Assembly: GCA_023229175.1 (NCBI GenBank)
Contig: JALNZV010000051.1
Span: forward strand, 1-8,453
Direction: 5' to 3'
DNA length: 8,453 nucleotides
Source of the DNA: Tissierellaceae bacterium
GTDB taxonomy: Bacteria; Bacillota; Clostridia; Tissierellales; Tissierellaceae
Shown piece after piece: positions 1-6,651 of this stretch. The notes below the pieces were generated by a model that was not told the DNA's origin, did not search any database, and saw only the letters and a program-made list of their open reading frames with translations. Positions within the stretch are counted from its first letter, which is position 1. Each line of letters starts with the position of its first letter. Position numbers and translations under genes: made by a program.

Positions 1-127
1 CCATCATCTGCTGCTTATTAACTGTAGGTTGAAAGTCAAAATCAAAATCATCTAAGGTCTTTATGAAAGGGAAACTAGCAACTTTCACACATGCATTCAT
101 TGCTCTTTCTTTCTTTGCCTTAATCTC
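1..127 (-). pseudogene. IstB-like ATPase fragment of a second IS21-family element (runs off the left edge)
   Basis: Read on the minus strand from 127 down to 1, one frame is open for 42 codons. It contains FPFIKTLDDFDFDFQP, the conserved stretch of IstB/DnaC-like helper ATPases that lies just before the Walker A region, preceded by a basic segment (EIKAKKERAM) as in that family. By family knowledge this is roughly residues 45-85 of a ~250-residue protein. The first ~45 residues are missing: two codons upstream, inside the neighbouring element, the frame meets a TAA (133-131). The sequence differs from the IstB encoded at 1763-2479, whose equivalent stretch reads FPLIKSLEGYDH, so this is not a duplicate of that gene. 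I infer an older IS21-type element broken by the element that starts at 128. The Walker motifs would lie beyond the edge and cannot be checked. Confidence 0.75.
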
Positions 128-174
128 TGTTTATGGTAATATATAAATACAACTTTTGGCAACCATAAATACAA
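128..174 (+). repeat. Left end of the IS21 element with two internal sub-repeats
   Basis: The end holds two direct copies of ATAAATACAA, at 143-152 and 165-174, 22 bp apart. Each is preceded by a GG-AA motif (GGTAATAT at 135, GGCAACC at 158). IS21 elements are known to carry multiple transposase-binding repeats inside each end, and this layout fits. The right end (2495-2539) mirrors the same two-unit layout in inverse orientation. Confidence 0.75.
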
Positions 175-266
175 TCTGCATATAGATAAATAAAAAAAGT
201 AATTGCCAGCGCCAATTCAATAATATACCCTATTAGTGACTAAACTTTTAGGGGGTAGAAAAGGAC

Positions 267-1766
267 GTGTTGACAATTACTCATATAAATTATATAAGAG
301 ATTTATATTTTTCACAAGGAAAAAACTATAATGAAATATGCAAAATTACAGGTAGGAATTTTAGGACGGTTAAAAAATATGTAATGAAGGAAGATTTCAA
401 TGAAAAGAAACATAAGGTTGGAAGGCCTAATAAAACTGATGTCTTAAGGCCAGTAATTAGGAAATGGCTAACCGAAGATAAGTCCAGGCACCATAAGCAA
501 AGACACACTGCCAAAAGAATCTATGATCGATTAAAAGAAGAACATCCAGAGCTTTTACAGGTAGGAGAAAGAAGGGTTAGAGACATAGTCAAAGAGGAGA
601 GAGACAAGATTTTCAGTGAAGATAAAGCTTATCTTAAACTAGAGCATCCAGGAGGGGAGGCACAAGTAGACTTTGGAACTTTTGAAGGGTATGAAGATAA
701 TATTTTAAAGAAATTCCACCATTTAATCCTATCCTTTCCTAAGTCAAATGCAGGTTTTGCCCTTGTTACTAGAAGTCAAACAAGGGAGGCTCTATTAGAA
801 GGCCTAGTAGAAATATTTGCCCACATAGGACATGTACCCAATGCTATTTGGTTTGACCAAATGTCTACTGCTGCCTTAAGAAAAAGGGATGAAAATGGCC
901 AAGTAAAAACTGCTGATTTTGTTTTAAGATTTGCTAATCATTATGGCTTCAAAGTTAAGTTTTGTAACCCAAACAGTGGAAATGAAAAGGGAAATGTTGA
1001 GAACATGGTTGGAACCATTAGAAGAAACTTCTTCGTGCCAGAGCCTAAATTAGATAATCTAAAGGCCTTTAATCAAAAACTTTTAGGTAAATGTAGGAAA
1101 AAAAATCAAGAAAACCACTACAGGCTAAAAAGGCCGATCCAAGAGATTTTTGAAGAAGAAAAAGGGGTGATGAATAAATTTAAAAAGATTCCCTTTGATA
1201 CAGCCAGATATGAAATCAGGAGGGTAAACAAGTATGGCTTAGTAGAATTTGAAGGTTCAAGATATTCAGCCAACCCTAAATATGTGGGGCAAAATGTTAG
1301 CCTTAAGATTATGGCCAATGAACTCACAGTATACTCTAAAGACCTAGATAAGAAGGTATCAAATCATCCACGTCTATTCGAGAAGGGACAAGAGTCCATT
1401 AAGCACCTAGACTTTATAGATATGGTTAAATTAAGGCCAAGAGCCTTAAAATACTCAGGGATTTATGGATTACTTCCAGAATCTTGGCAGGCCTACTTAG
1501 AAAACCAAGACAAGGAATCATTAAAAGAAGCTTTTAATATCCTAAAAGAAATTCTATTAGAAGATGATCTGGCCTATGCAGACAAGGTTATGAAAGAGGC
1601 CCTCAAACATGGTAGTCAAAGACCAGAAACCCTTAGGATCACCTATAAGCGGCTAAAAGAAAACAGAAGTATTTACCAAGATAAAATCTATCTTCCCAAT
1701 GACTTGCCCTTTCTAGAAGTAGATATTGGAGAATACGATAAACTCTTAGGAGGTTTTAGAATATGA
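267..1766 (+). CDS. istA: IS21-family transposase IstA
   Basis: This is the DDE recombinase that cuts and joins the element's ends. The N-terminal ~40 residues (KNYNEICKITGRNFRTVKKY) form a helix-turn-helix for end recognition. The retroviral-integrase-like catalytic core follows, with the likely triad D135 (AQVDFG), D197 (IWFDQM) and E245 (NEKGNVENMVG). The ~47-residue D-to-E spacing is typical of IS21. A basic, mostly helical C-terminal part with a small beta segment (VEFEGSRYSANPKYVG) completes a protein of 499 residues, close to the normal family length, so it appears intact. The start is GTG at 267; TTG at 270 is an alternative. A purine-rich AGGGGG (250-255) lies rather far upstream and AAGGA (261-265) rather close, so the start is uncertain. 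I see no clear promoter. It overlaps istB by 4 bp. Confidence 0.93.
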   Translation: MLTITHINYIRDLYFSQGKNYNEICKITGRNFRTVKKYVMKEDFNEKKHKVGRPNKTDVLRPVIRKWLTEDKSRHHKQRHTAKRIYDRLKEEHPELLQVGERRVRDIVKEERDKIFSEDKAYLKLEHPGGEAQVDFGTFEGYEDNILKKFHHLILSFPKSNAGFALVTRSQTREALLEGLVEIFAHIGHVPNAIWFDQMSTAALRKRDENGQVKTADFVLRFANHYGFKVKFCNPNSGNEKGNVENMVGTIRRNFFVPEPKLDNLKAFNQKLLGKCRKKNQENHYRLKRPIQEIFEEEKGVMNKFKKIPFDTARYEIRRVNKYGLVEFEGSRYSANPKYVGQNVSLKIMANELTVYSKDLDKKVSNHPRLFEKGQESIKHLDFIDMVKLRPRALKYSGIYGLLPESWQAYLENQDKESLKEAFNILKEILLEDDLAYADKVMKEALKHGSQRPETLRITYKRLKENRSIYQDKIYLPNDLPFLEVDIGEYDKLLGGFRI

Positions 1767-2479
1767 GAAAAGGGATAGAAAACTTCCAGACGAAACTAAG
1801 ATTATCTAGTAGCTTAATGGATATTTATCCGGGGATTCAGGCAAAAAGCCATGAGGAGTTTTTATATCAGCTCCTAAAAGATTTAGACAAAGAAAGGGCA
1901 GAAAAACGCAAAATCAGAAACCTAAAGAATGCAGGTTTTCCATTAATTAAATCCCTAGAAGGCTATGATCACTCACAAATTACTTTTCCGGAAAATCTAG
2001 TCTTTAAAGAACTAGAAGACTTAAATTTTTCAAAAAGGAAAGAAAACCTAATATTTTATGGTGGAGTAGGTACAGGAAAGACCCACCTTGCCATAGCTCT
2101 TGGAATTCAAGCAATTAACCAGGGAAAGAAAGCAGTTTTTTATAGGTTACATGATCTTATCAACCTATTAGAAGAAAGAGACGAAAAGAAGGTTACAAGA
2201 CTTAGAAAAAAGATTGACGAATCAGACCTTTTAATTTTGGATGAATGGGGTTACCTTCCCCTTCATCAGGAGGGAGCAAGATTAGTATTTGATATTATTT
2301 CAGCCTGCTATGAAAGAAAAAGTATTATACTAACTACCAACATAGAATTCAGCAGGTGGAAAGGCTTTTTATTTGATGAGAAGCTAACAGCAGCAATCAT
2401 AGATAGGTTAATTCACCATTCACATATGTTGCTCTTTACAGGAAAAAGCTATAGAATGACTCATTCATTAATGAATTAA
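1763..2479 (+). CDS. istB: IS21-family helper ATPase IstB
   Basis: This is a DnaA/DnaC-related AAA+ ATPase that assists IstA in target choice and strand transfer. The 238-residue protein has a basic N-terminal helical region, Walker A GGVGTGKTH (residues 100-108), Walker B LLILDEWG (about 156-163) and a sensor-type TTNIEFSRW (191-199). All are intact and the length is close to the family norm of about 250. The start ATG lies in ATGA, overlapping the istA stop, which suggests translational coupling. A consensus AGGAGG (1748-1753) sits 9 bp upstream inside the end of istA. The stop is followed after ~15 bp by the right end of the element. Confidence 0.94.
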   Translation: MRKGIENFQTKLRLSSSLMDIYPGIQAKSHEEFLYQLLKDLDKERAEKRKIRNLKNAGFPLIKSLEGYDHSQITFPENLVFKELEDLNFSKRKENLIFYGGVGTGKTHLAIALGIQAINQGKKAVFYRLHDLINLLEERDEKKVTRLRKKIDESDLLILDEWGYLPLHQEGARLVFDIISACYERKSIILTTNIEFSRWKGFLFDEKLTAAIIDRLIHHSHMLLFTGKSYRMTHSLMN

Positions 2480-2494
2480 ATATTGGTGCTGGTC

Positions 2495-2539
2495 TTGTAC
2501 TTTAGATTTCCGAAAATTGCATTTTGTTATTGCCAAACA
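2495..2539 (-). repeat. Right end of the IS21 element, inverted relative to the left end
   Basis: Read as reverse complement, 2539 to 2495 gives TGTTTGGCAATAAC, then AAAATGCAA, TTTTC, GGAAATC, TAAAGTACAA. It aligns with the left end in unit order and spacing: GG-AA motif, AAAT-CAA, TTTT, GG-AA, TAAA-TACAA. Identity is imperfect at about two in three positions. The TTG at 2517, which could start a spurious chimeric reading frame into the kinase fragment, lies inside this end. Confidence 0.7.
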
Positions 2540-2975
2540 CACCCAAGAATTAAAGTATATTAAAGCATATTTAAATATTCAAAAGATTAGATTTTCTAAT
2601 CGAATAAATTATAATATAACCTATGATGAAGAAATGCTTATGTTTGAAATTCCATATTTTTCATTACAGCCTTTAGTTGAAAATGCGATTGAGCATGGTC
2701 TTTTACCATTGGAAAATGGCGGCGTATTAGAATTAACCTGTACTTCCGATGAAAAAATGTTTATTATTGAAATAAAAGACAATGGGATTGGTATGACAAA
2801 AGAACAATTAGCTTATGTTCAAGATAATTTTAAATATGCGGATGCAAATAATCAAAATGTAGGCCTTCATAATTCTTGCAGAAGATTCAAGTTAATGTTT
2901 GGTGATAGACTTAACTATAAAATAGATAGTGAATATGGTATTGGGACTAGTATTACTATTGAGGTTTTAAAATAG
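2540..2975 (+). pseudogene. C-terminal remnant of a LytS/YesM-type sensor histidine kinase
   Basis: About 145 residues remain of a His_kinase (PF06580-type) plus GHKL ATP-binding module. Visible parts are TQELKYIKAYLNIQKIRF, which in this family follows the phosphoacceptor helix; the N box LQPLVENAIEHGL; the G1 box DNGIGM; and a G2-like end (VGLHNSCRRF...SEYGIGTSITIEV). The conserved phosphoacceptor segment (family consensus NPHFLYN) and all sensor and membrane parts are absent, because the IS21 right end abuts at about 2540. The frame runs on into the IS to a TTG at 2517, but no ribosome binding site or promoter supports translation. No partner response regulator follows. The product cannot act as a kinase by itself; only the ATP-binding lobe is coded. 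Confidence 0.85.
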
Positions 2976-3064
2976 TAATTCTACGACCTAAACGATTTAC
3001 AAAGATGAATAAGCCCTTGAACAATTATATACTATAAAATCCACTAATTTGGGTAAAAATCAGA

Positions 3065-3070
3065 TATAAT
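3065..3070 (+). promoter_or_regulatory. Possible -10 box for the reductase-selenoprotein operon
   Basis: A perfect TATAAT lies 29 bp upstream of the ATG at 3099, with A residues at plausible start-site distance. No good -35 hexamer occurs 16-18 bp upstream (3041-3048 reads CCACTAAT) and there is no extended TGn, so this is only a candidate. The gap 2976-3098 holds no other recognisable signal and no terminator hairpin. Confidence 0.3.
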
Positions 3071-3098
3071 ACTATCAATTACATGTGGGGTGAAAGCG

Positions 3099-4301
3099 AT
3101 GAAGGAAAGGGTTGTAATAATAGGTAGCTCTATTACAGGAATTTACGCAATGAATGAATTGGTAAAGCAAAAATTTGATGGAGAAATAACCGTCATCGAT
3201 AAACAAGGAGTTCTTCCATATAATCCATATCCACTATCCAAAGAATGGATGATGGAAATTGAAAATATGGAGCCGCCGCTCATAAAGAAGGAGAACTTTT
3301 ACAAAGGCAACAATATTGACCTAAGATTAAATACAAAAGTAGAATCTATCGACTGGGGAAATAGGGTTGTGAGAACTAACCTAGGTGAAGAAATCCCCTA
3401 TGATTATTTAATCATCGCAACAGGCTCAAAATTGAGGAAAGTAAAGCTGCCTGGGGATGAGGCACAGGGGATTTTTTACCTTCGGGACTTTGAAGATGCA
3501 AAGGCAATTAAAAAGTGGTCTAAGAACGCCGAAAACGTTACGATAATTGGGACGGGGTTTATTGGATTAGAATTTGCATCTACATTCAGCAAAATGGGAA
3601 AAGAGGTGTCAGTACTAGTAAGGTCAGGAAAACCTCTCCAGAAAATCCTTGGCGAGGAAGTATCGGAGTATTTCACAAAAATGCATCAGGACCAAAGTGT
3701 AAACCTTTTATTTAATGAAGAGACAAAGGAGTTTATCAAGGATGAAAAAGGACATATAAAATCAATACTAACTAAAAGTGGAAAAGTCCTTAAAACGGAT
3801 ATGGTTATTATAGCTGTAGGTGTTGAGCCCAATATTTCATTTGAAATTGATTCATTAAAGACCGACTCTGCTATTGTCGTCAACGAATATGGTGAGACTT
3901 CCATTCCAAATATTTATGCAGGTGGAGATATTGCTATGTGGCCATACAAGGGACAATTAATCCATATAGAACATTGGGAAACTGCTTGGAGTCAGGGAAT
4001 TTCAATTGCAAAGAATATTTTAGAGAAAAGAAGCAATAAATATAAGACACATCCATACTTCTGGACAGATCAATATGACCAGACATTTGAATACCTAGGC
4101 TATGCAAAGACTTGGGATAGAACCATTGTAAGCGGTTCCTTAGACCAAAGAGGATTTGCCATTGCTTATCTCGATAAAGATAATTATCCCCTTGCAATTT
4201 TATTCGCCAACAAATTTAAAGATAGGGAAGATGTTGAAGATTTACTAAATAGAAACCAACCTATAGAGGATGGTACATGGGAGGAGAGTTTGCATGAGTA
4301 A
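3099..4301 (+). CDS. FAD/NAD(P)H-dependent oxidoreductase, ferredoxin-reductase (AIF-like) family
   Basis: This flavoprotein is predicted to pass electrons from NAD(P)H through FAD to a small acceptor protein. In the 400-residue product, an N-terminal Rossmann FAD site (RVVIIGSSITG, residues 4-14) is followed by YLIIATGS (103-110). A second Rossmann fold for NAD(P)H is at 147-170 (VTIIGTGFIGLEFA), and the FAD-ribityl motif NIYAGGD is at 271-277. EHWETAWSQG (291-300) and FWTDQYD (321-327) are typical of the ferredoxin-reductase subunits of ring-hydroxylating oxygenases and their C-terminal Reductase_C domain. There is no CxxC disulfide pair, so it is not a thioredoxin- or lipoamide-type reductase. 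I prefer ATG 3099 because GGGGTGA (3087-3093) is then a well-placed Shine-Dalgarno site; the longer GTG start at 3090 lies inside it. The end overlaps the selenoprotein gene by 8 bp, suggesting coupled expression. The physiological acceptor is unknown. Confidence 0.9.
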   Translation: MKERVVIIGSSITGIYAMNELVKQKFDGEITVIDKQGVLPYNPYPLSKEWMMEIENMEPPLIKKENFYKGNNIDLRLNTKVESIDWGNRVVRTNLGEEIPYDYLIIATGSKLRKVKLPGDEAQGIFYLRDFEDAKAIKKWSKNAENVTIIGTGFIGLEFASTFSKMGKEVSVLVRSGKPLQKILGEEVSEYFTKMHQDQSVNLLFNEETKEFIKDEKGHIKSILTKSGKVLKTDMVIIAVGVEPNISFEIDSLKTDSAIVVNEYGETSIPNIYAGGDIAMWPYKGQLIHIEHWETAWSQGISIAKNILEKRSNKYKTHPYFWTDQYDQTFEYLGYAKTWDRTIVSGSLDQRGFAIAYLDKDNYPLAILFANKFKDREDVEDLLNRNQPIEDGTWEESLHE

Positions 4302-4671
4302 TTTATTTATATGTTATTCAAGGTGAAGTACATGCAGAAAGGCCAGGAAATGGCTTGAAGACAATGGTATTGAGTTTGAATACAGGGATATTAAAGAGAA
4401 TAATCCCAAGTCAGAAGAACTAAAAAAATGGATAGAACAAAGTGGGTATGCCATAAAGAAGTTTTTTAATACCAGCGGCAAGGCATACAGGGAGTTGGGA
4501 TTAAAAGACAAATTATCAGATATGACAGACGATGAAAAAGTAGAAGTTTTAGCCACCGACGGTATGTTGGTGAAAAGACCTATTTTCGTCGGCAAAGAAA
4601 TCTTGGTAGGGTTTAAAGAGGAAGAGTGGGCCGATAAATTAGGGGGAAAACCATATGAGTTTTCAGGATAG
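4294..4671 (+). CDS. Selenocysteine-containing ArsC/Spx-like (YusI-type) thioredoxin-fold protein
   Basis: Reading through one in-frame TGA (4324-4326) as selenocysteine gives a complete 125-residue protein. Its start MSNLFICYSR, then Sec11-Ser-Thr-Cys14-Arg-Lys-Ala, matches the family's N-terminal strand followed by CxxC-RKA, with Sec in place of the first Cys. Homology continues well past the TGA: KWLEDNGIEF, KKFFNTSGKAYRELGLKDK (55-73), DGMLVKRP (89-96, the conserved Arg-Pro) and LVGFKEEEW. A stop-interrupted pseudogene is therefore unlikely. An extra Cys is at residue 7. The ATG overlaps the reductase stop and has GGGAGGAGAG (about 4279-4288) upstream. By family knowledge these are thiol redox proteins related to ArsC arsenate reductase and Spx; YusI-type members have no established substrate, so I would not call it arsenate reductase. 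The adjacent flavoprotein may be functionally linked. Confidence 0.9.
4340..4356 (+). promoter_or_regulatory. Bacterial SECIS element for the UGA codon at 4324-4326
   Basis: The RNA can form a 6-bp stem, AGGCCA (4340-4345) with UGGCUU (4351-4356), with one G-U pair and a 5-nt loop GGAAA (4346-4350). Known bacterial SECIS hairpins lie inside the reading frame just after the UGA and carry a conserved G at the first or second loop position, about 16-37 nt from the UGA. Here the loop begins 19 nt after the UGA with two Gs. This is the site SelB would bind to deliver Sec-tRNA. The selA, selB, selC and selD genes are not in this window. Confidence 0.8.
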
Positions 4672-4673
4672 AA

Positions 4674-4742
4674 AGGGGTTAATTTTATTAAAAAACATAT
4701 AATTATCTGGTATACTATTATTGTAATCTTTTAAAAACCCCT
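4674..4742. repeat. Inverted repeat AGGGGTT / AACCCCT flanking the promoter of the RyR operon
   Basis: AGGGGTT (4674-4680) and its exact reverse complement AACCCCT (4736-4742) bracket the predicted promoter, about 55 bp apart. The right arm touches the ribosome binding site of the next gene. It might be a looping operator or a chance match. It is not a terminator, because no U-tract follows. Confidence 0.3.
4688..4716 (+). promoter_or_regulatory. Extended -10 sigma-A-type promoter of the RyR operon
   Basis: TATACT (4711-4716) is preceded by TG at 4708-4709 (TGgTATACT), an extended -10. A 4-of-6 -35 match, TTAAAA (4688-4693), lies 17 bp upstream. Transcription would start near 4722-4724, leaving a leader of about 33 nt with AAGGAG (4743-4748) 7 bp before the ATG at 4756. 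This separates the two downstream genes from the redox operon, although read-through remains possible as no terminator is seen between 4672 and 4755. Confidence 0.6.
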
Positions 4743-4755
4743 AAGGAGAGACTAT

Positions 4756-6648
4756 ATGTTACTTTTTATTTATTTTCTTTTATTTTTAATCTTATATTTT
4801 TTTATAAAAGTTAAAATGGAGGAAAAAAAGCTAAATGATGTTATATGGGTTTACAATTTTGGATTTCTTATATCTATGTTTATAATCTTCGGGCTTAAAC
4901 TAGAAAAAGATTATAACCTTATAAATATTGCATTTTTACTTTTACAAGCTATTTATCTAACTATTAGGTCTATGGCCTTCTCAAAGGAATTTCTCTATTA
5001 TGAGGATATATTTCATTTATTTGGACCAACTAATATAGTCATGATTCAGGTATGGCTTATAGTAGTCCTCTCTTCCTTTTATACTGCTCAATTCTTATTG
5101 ATGACTTTTCTTAAGAATCAAATAAATATAATGAAAATGATTATAAAATTGCATTTTCAAAACAAGGTAATTTTTATTGCTGGAGATGAGAACAATGTTC
5201 TAGAATTAATTAACAGCATTAGGAGTAAAGACGATAAATCTACTATTATTTGCTTTATGGACAATTTTGATATAAACAAGATAAATCCTTCTGATAGGGT
5301 TTTGTTGAGACCAGTAAAGGATATAGAAAAGTGGTTTCTTCCAAATATCAAGAAAAAAAAGGAGTATATAGGTGTACTTATATTTGACGATGAAGACAAA
5401 AACATAAACCTACTCAGTATTTTTAATGGGAAAATGAAAGAAGATACAGAAAATATCAAGTTTACTGTTTTAACGGACAACGAACATTTGCGGTTTACAG
5501 ACTTGAAAACTAATTTAGATTCTTACTTTGTTTCCAAGCCCAATCTACTTGCCAAAGATATATTAAATATTAATCTTTATTCAGAAACTATTAAGGATGA
5601 TGGGGCTGCCAGGTCATCTCATCTCATAGACATATTAAAAAGAAACGGGAACATGGTCTATGATTCAGAAGGTTTTGCCCTTCTAAATAAGGATATACAT
5701 ATAGCTATAGTAGGATACGGAGAAATTGGCATGGAACTAATGCTTATGTCTTATGAAAATAGTAGGTTTTTAAATGAAAAATTGGAGGAAAATACCTTTA
5801 ATGTACAGGTATTTTTAGAAGATGATAAATATTTAAATGATTATTTCATGGAAAGATCTGCCTATTTTAGGTCTAAAGCAAATTACGAGGAATATAGAGG
5901 AGGATTAAGGTCTAGGGAATCATTGGATGTTTTAAAAGAAAACTTACATAAATATGAGATTGTCTTTATTTCAAGTGGTGATGATGAGGACAATATAAAA
6001 ATTGCCATATCTCTGATTGAACATATTAAAGAAGCAAATATAAATAGCCAGCCTCAAATTATTGCCTTAGCTAATAATAGAGTTGTAAATATTGAAAATA
6101 CTAGTATCAATATTTACACTGATTATCCATATATAAATATAGTCAATATATCAAATAGGGTGTTTTCACAAGAGCTTCTTATAGAAAGAAAACATGAAAA
6201 TCTTGCTAAGAAGTACCATCAAAGATACAGTGAAATGATGAAGATAGAAGATAGAAAGAGTTATAAGGACTTGAACAATTTTCTCAAGGAGTCAAATCTT
6301 GCTGCAGCCTATGATGAATTTAATAAAAAGAAGTTGATAGATAGGATTGATTTAAGCAAGGAAGAAGAAAGTCTTGAGTCTGTGTCTTTAAAACTGGCAA
6401 TGTATGAGCACTATAGGTGGTGTGCACTCCATTTGACCAGAGGTTGGAGGCCCTTGGGATTAGAGGAATTAACTACCACTGAAAGGGAAAATATGATAAA
6501 AAAAAGGCCCCAGGAACGAAAGCATCTGTGCTTAGTATCATGGGAAAATTTAAATCTCTTGGAGGGGGAGTCAGGATATGCTTCTACCTCACAAGAATAT
6601 AATATAGCCGAGGCAAAAAGATTTATTTTAGATTTAAGGAGGGTATAA
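4756..6648 (+). CDS. Membrane protein with two Rossmann (RCK/TrkA-N-like) segments and a C-terminal RyR domain
   Basis: The 630-residue protein begins with about four hydrophobic helices (residues ~1-18, 31-48, 53-72, 93-117). The loop before the last (DIFHLFGPTN, 84-93) is where a pore loop could lie, but no potassium-filter GYGD is present. A cytosolic part follows with a degenerate Rossmann start NKVIFIAGDENNVLELI (136-152) and a second, better one, IAIVGYGEIGMEL (317-329, GxGxxG), recalling the tandem RCK modules of ligand-gated channels. The C-terminus is an RyR domain: YEHYRWCALHLTRGW (550-564) and ERKHLCLVSWENL (587-599), with the E-H-x-x-W and GW signatures. I infer a ligand-gated ion channel or membrane sensor; conduction and ligand are not shown by sequence. 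The start ATG has AAGGAG 7 bp upstream. It is followed after 3 bp by an HD-RyR gene. Confidence 0.8.
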   Translation: MLLFIYFLLFLILYFFIKVKMEEKKLNDVIWVYNFGFLISMFIIFGLKLEKDYNLINIAFLLLQAIYLTIRSMAFSKEFLYYEDIFHLFGPTNIVMIQVWLIVVLSSFYTAQFLLMTFLKNQINIMKMIIKLHFQNKVIFIAGDENNVLELINSIRSKDDKSTIICFMDNFDINKINPSDRVLLRPVKDIEKWFLPNIKKKKEYIGVLIFDDEDKNINLLSIFNGKMKEDTENIKFTVLTDNEHLRFTDLKTNLDSYFVSKPNLLAKDILNINLYSETIKDDGAARSSHLIDILKRNGNMVYDSEGFALLNKDIHIAIVGYGEIGMELMLMSYENSRFLNEKLEENTFNVQVFLEDDKYLNDYFMERSAYFRSKANYEEYRGGLRSRESLDVLKENLHKYEIVFISSGDDEDNIKIAISLIEHIKEANINSQPQIIALANNRVVNIENTSINIYTDYPYINIVNISNRVFSQELLIERKHENLAKKYHQRYSEMMKIEDRKSYKDLNNFLKESNLAAAYDEFNKKKLIDRIDLSKEEESLESVSLKLAMYEHYRWCALHLTRGWRPLGLEELTTTERENMIKKRPQERKHLCLVSWENLNLLEGESGYASTSQEYNIAEAKRFILDLRRV

Positions 6649-6651
6649 ACC

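Larger units (their letters stand above)
128..2539 (+). mobile_element. IS21-family insertion sequence, about 2.4 kb
   Basis: The element holds the diagnostic istA-istB pair, transcribed left to right, between imperfect inverted ends. The left end reads TGTTTATGGTAATA from 128. The reverse complement of the right end reads TGTTTGGCAATAAC from 2539, and both end in the TG/CA typical of the family. The similarity continues about 45 bp inward with a 2-base offset near the tip. The length of ~2412 bp fits the usual IS21 range of about 2-2.5 kb. Independent support for the right boundary is that recognisable histidine-kinase sequence resumes at about 2540. No target-site duplication is visible: left flank TTAATCTC, right flank CACCCAAG. 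The right tip could be 2541 instead, since CA also occurs there. Confidence 0.85.

Noticed and set aside
326..514. Short minus-strand open frames within istA, the flavoprotein and the RyR genes
   Set aside because: They overlap strongly supported plus-strand genes, are low-complexity in composition and have no recognisable domain.
2517..2975. A complete 152-residue protein starting at TTG 2517
   Set aside because: The first ~8 codons belong to the IS right end, there is no ribosome binding site, and the product lacks the phosphoacceptor region. It is a truncated kinase remnant.
3090..3098. GTG 3090 as start of the flavoprotein
   Set aside because: The GTG is part of the GGGGTGA ribosome binding site that serves the ATG at 3099. 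Starting at 3099 places the Rossmann strand at the usual distance from the N-terminus.
4324..4326. TGA as a nonsense mutation making an ArsC-like pseudogene
   Set aside because: The TGA replaces exactly the active-site Cys codon. Downstream sequence is intact and conserved, and a SECIS-like hairpin follows, all of which argue for selenocysteine.
4314..4595. 93-codon open frame on the minus strand
   Set aside because: It lies wholly antisense to the selenoprotein gene, shows no family resemblance, and is explained by codon use of the plus-strand gene.
4672..4755. Rho-independent terminator between the selenoprotein and the RyR operon
   Set aside because: The only inverted repeat has a 55-bp gap and no following T-run, so it does not fit a terminator.
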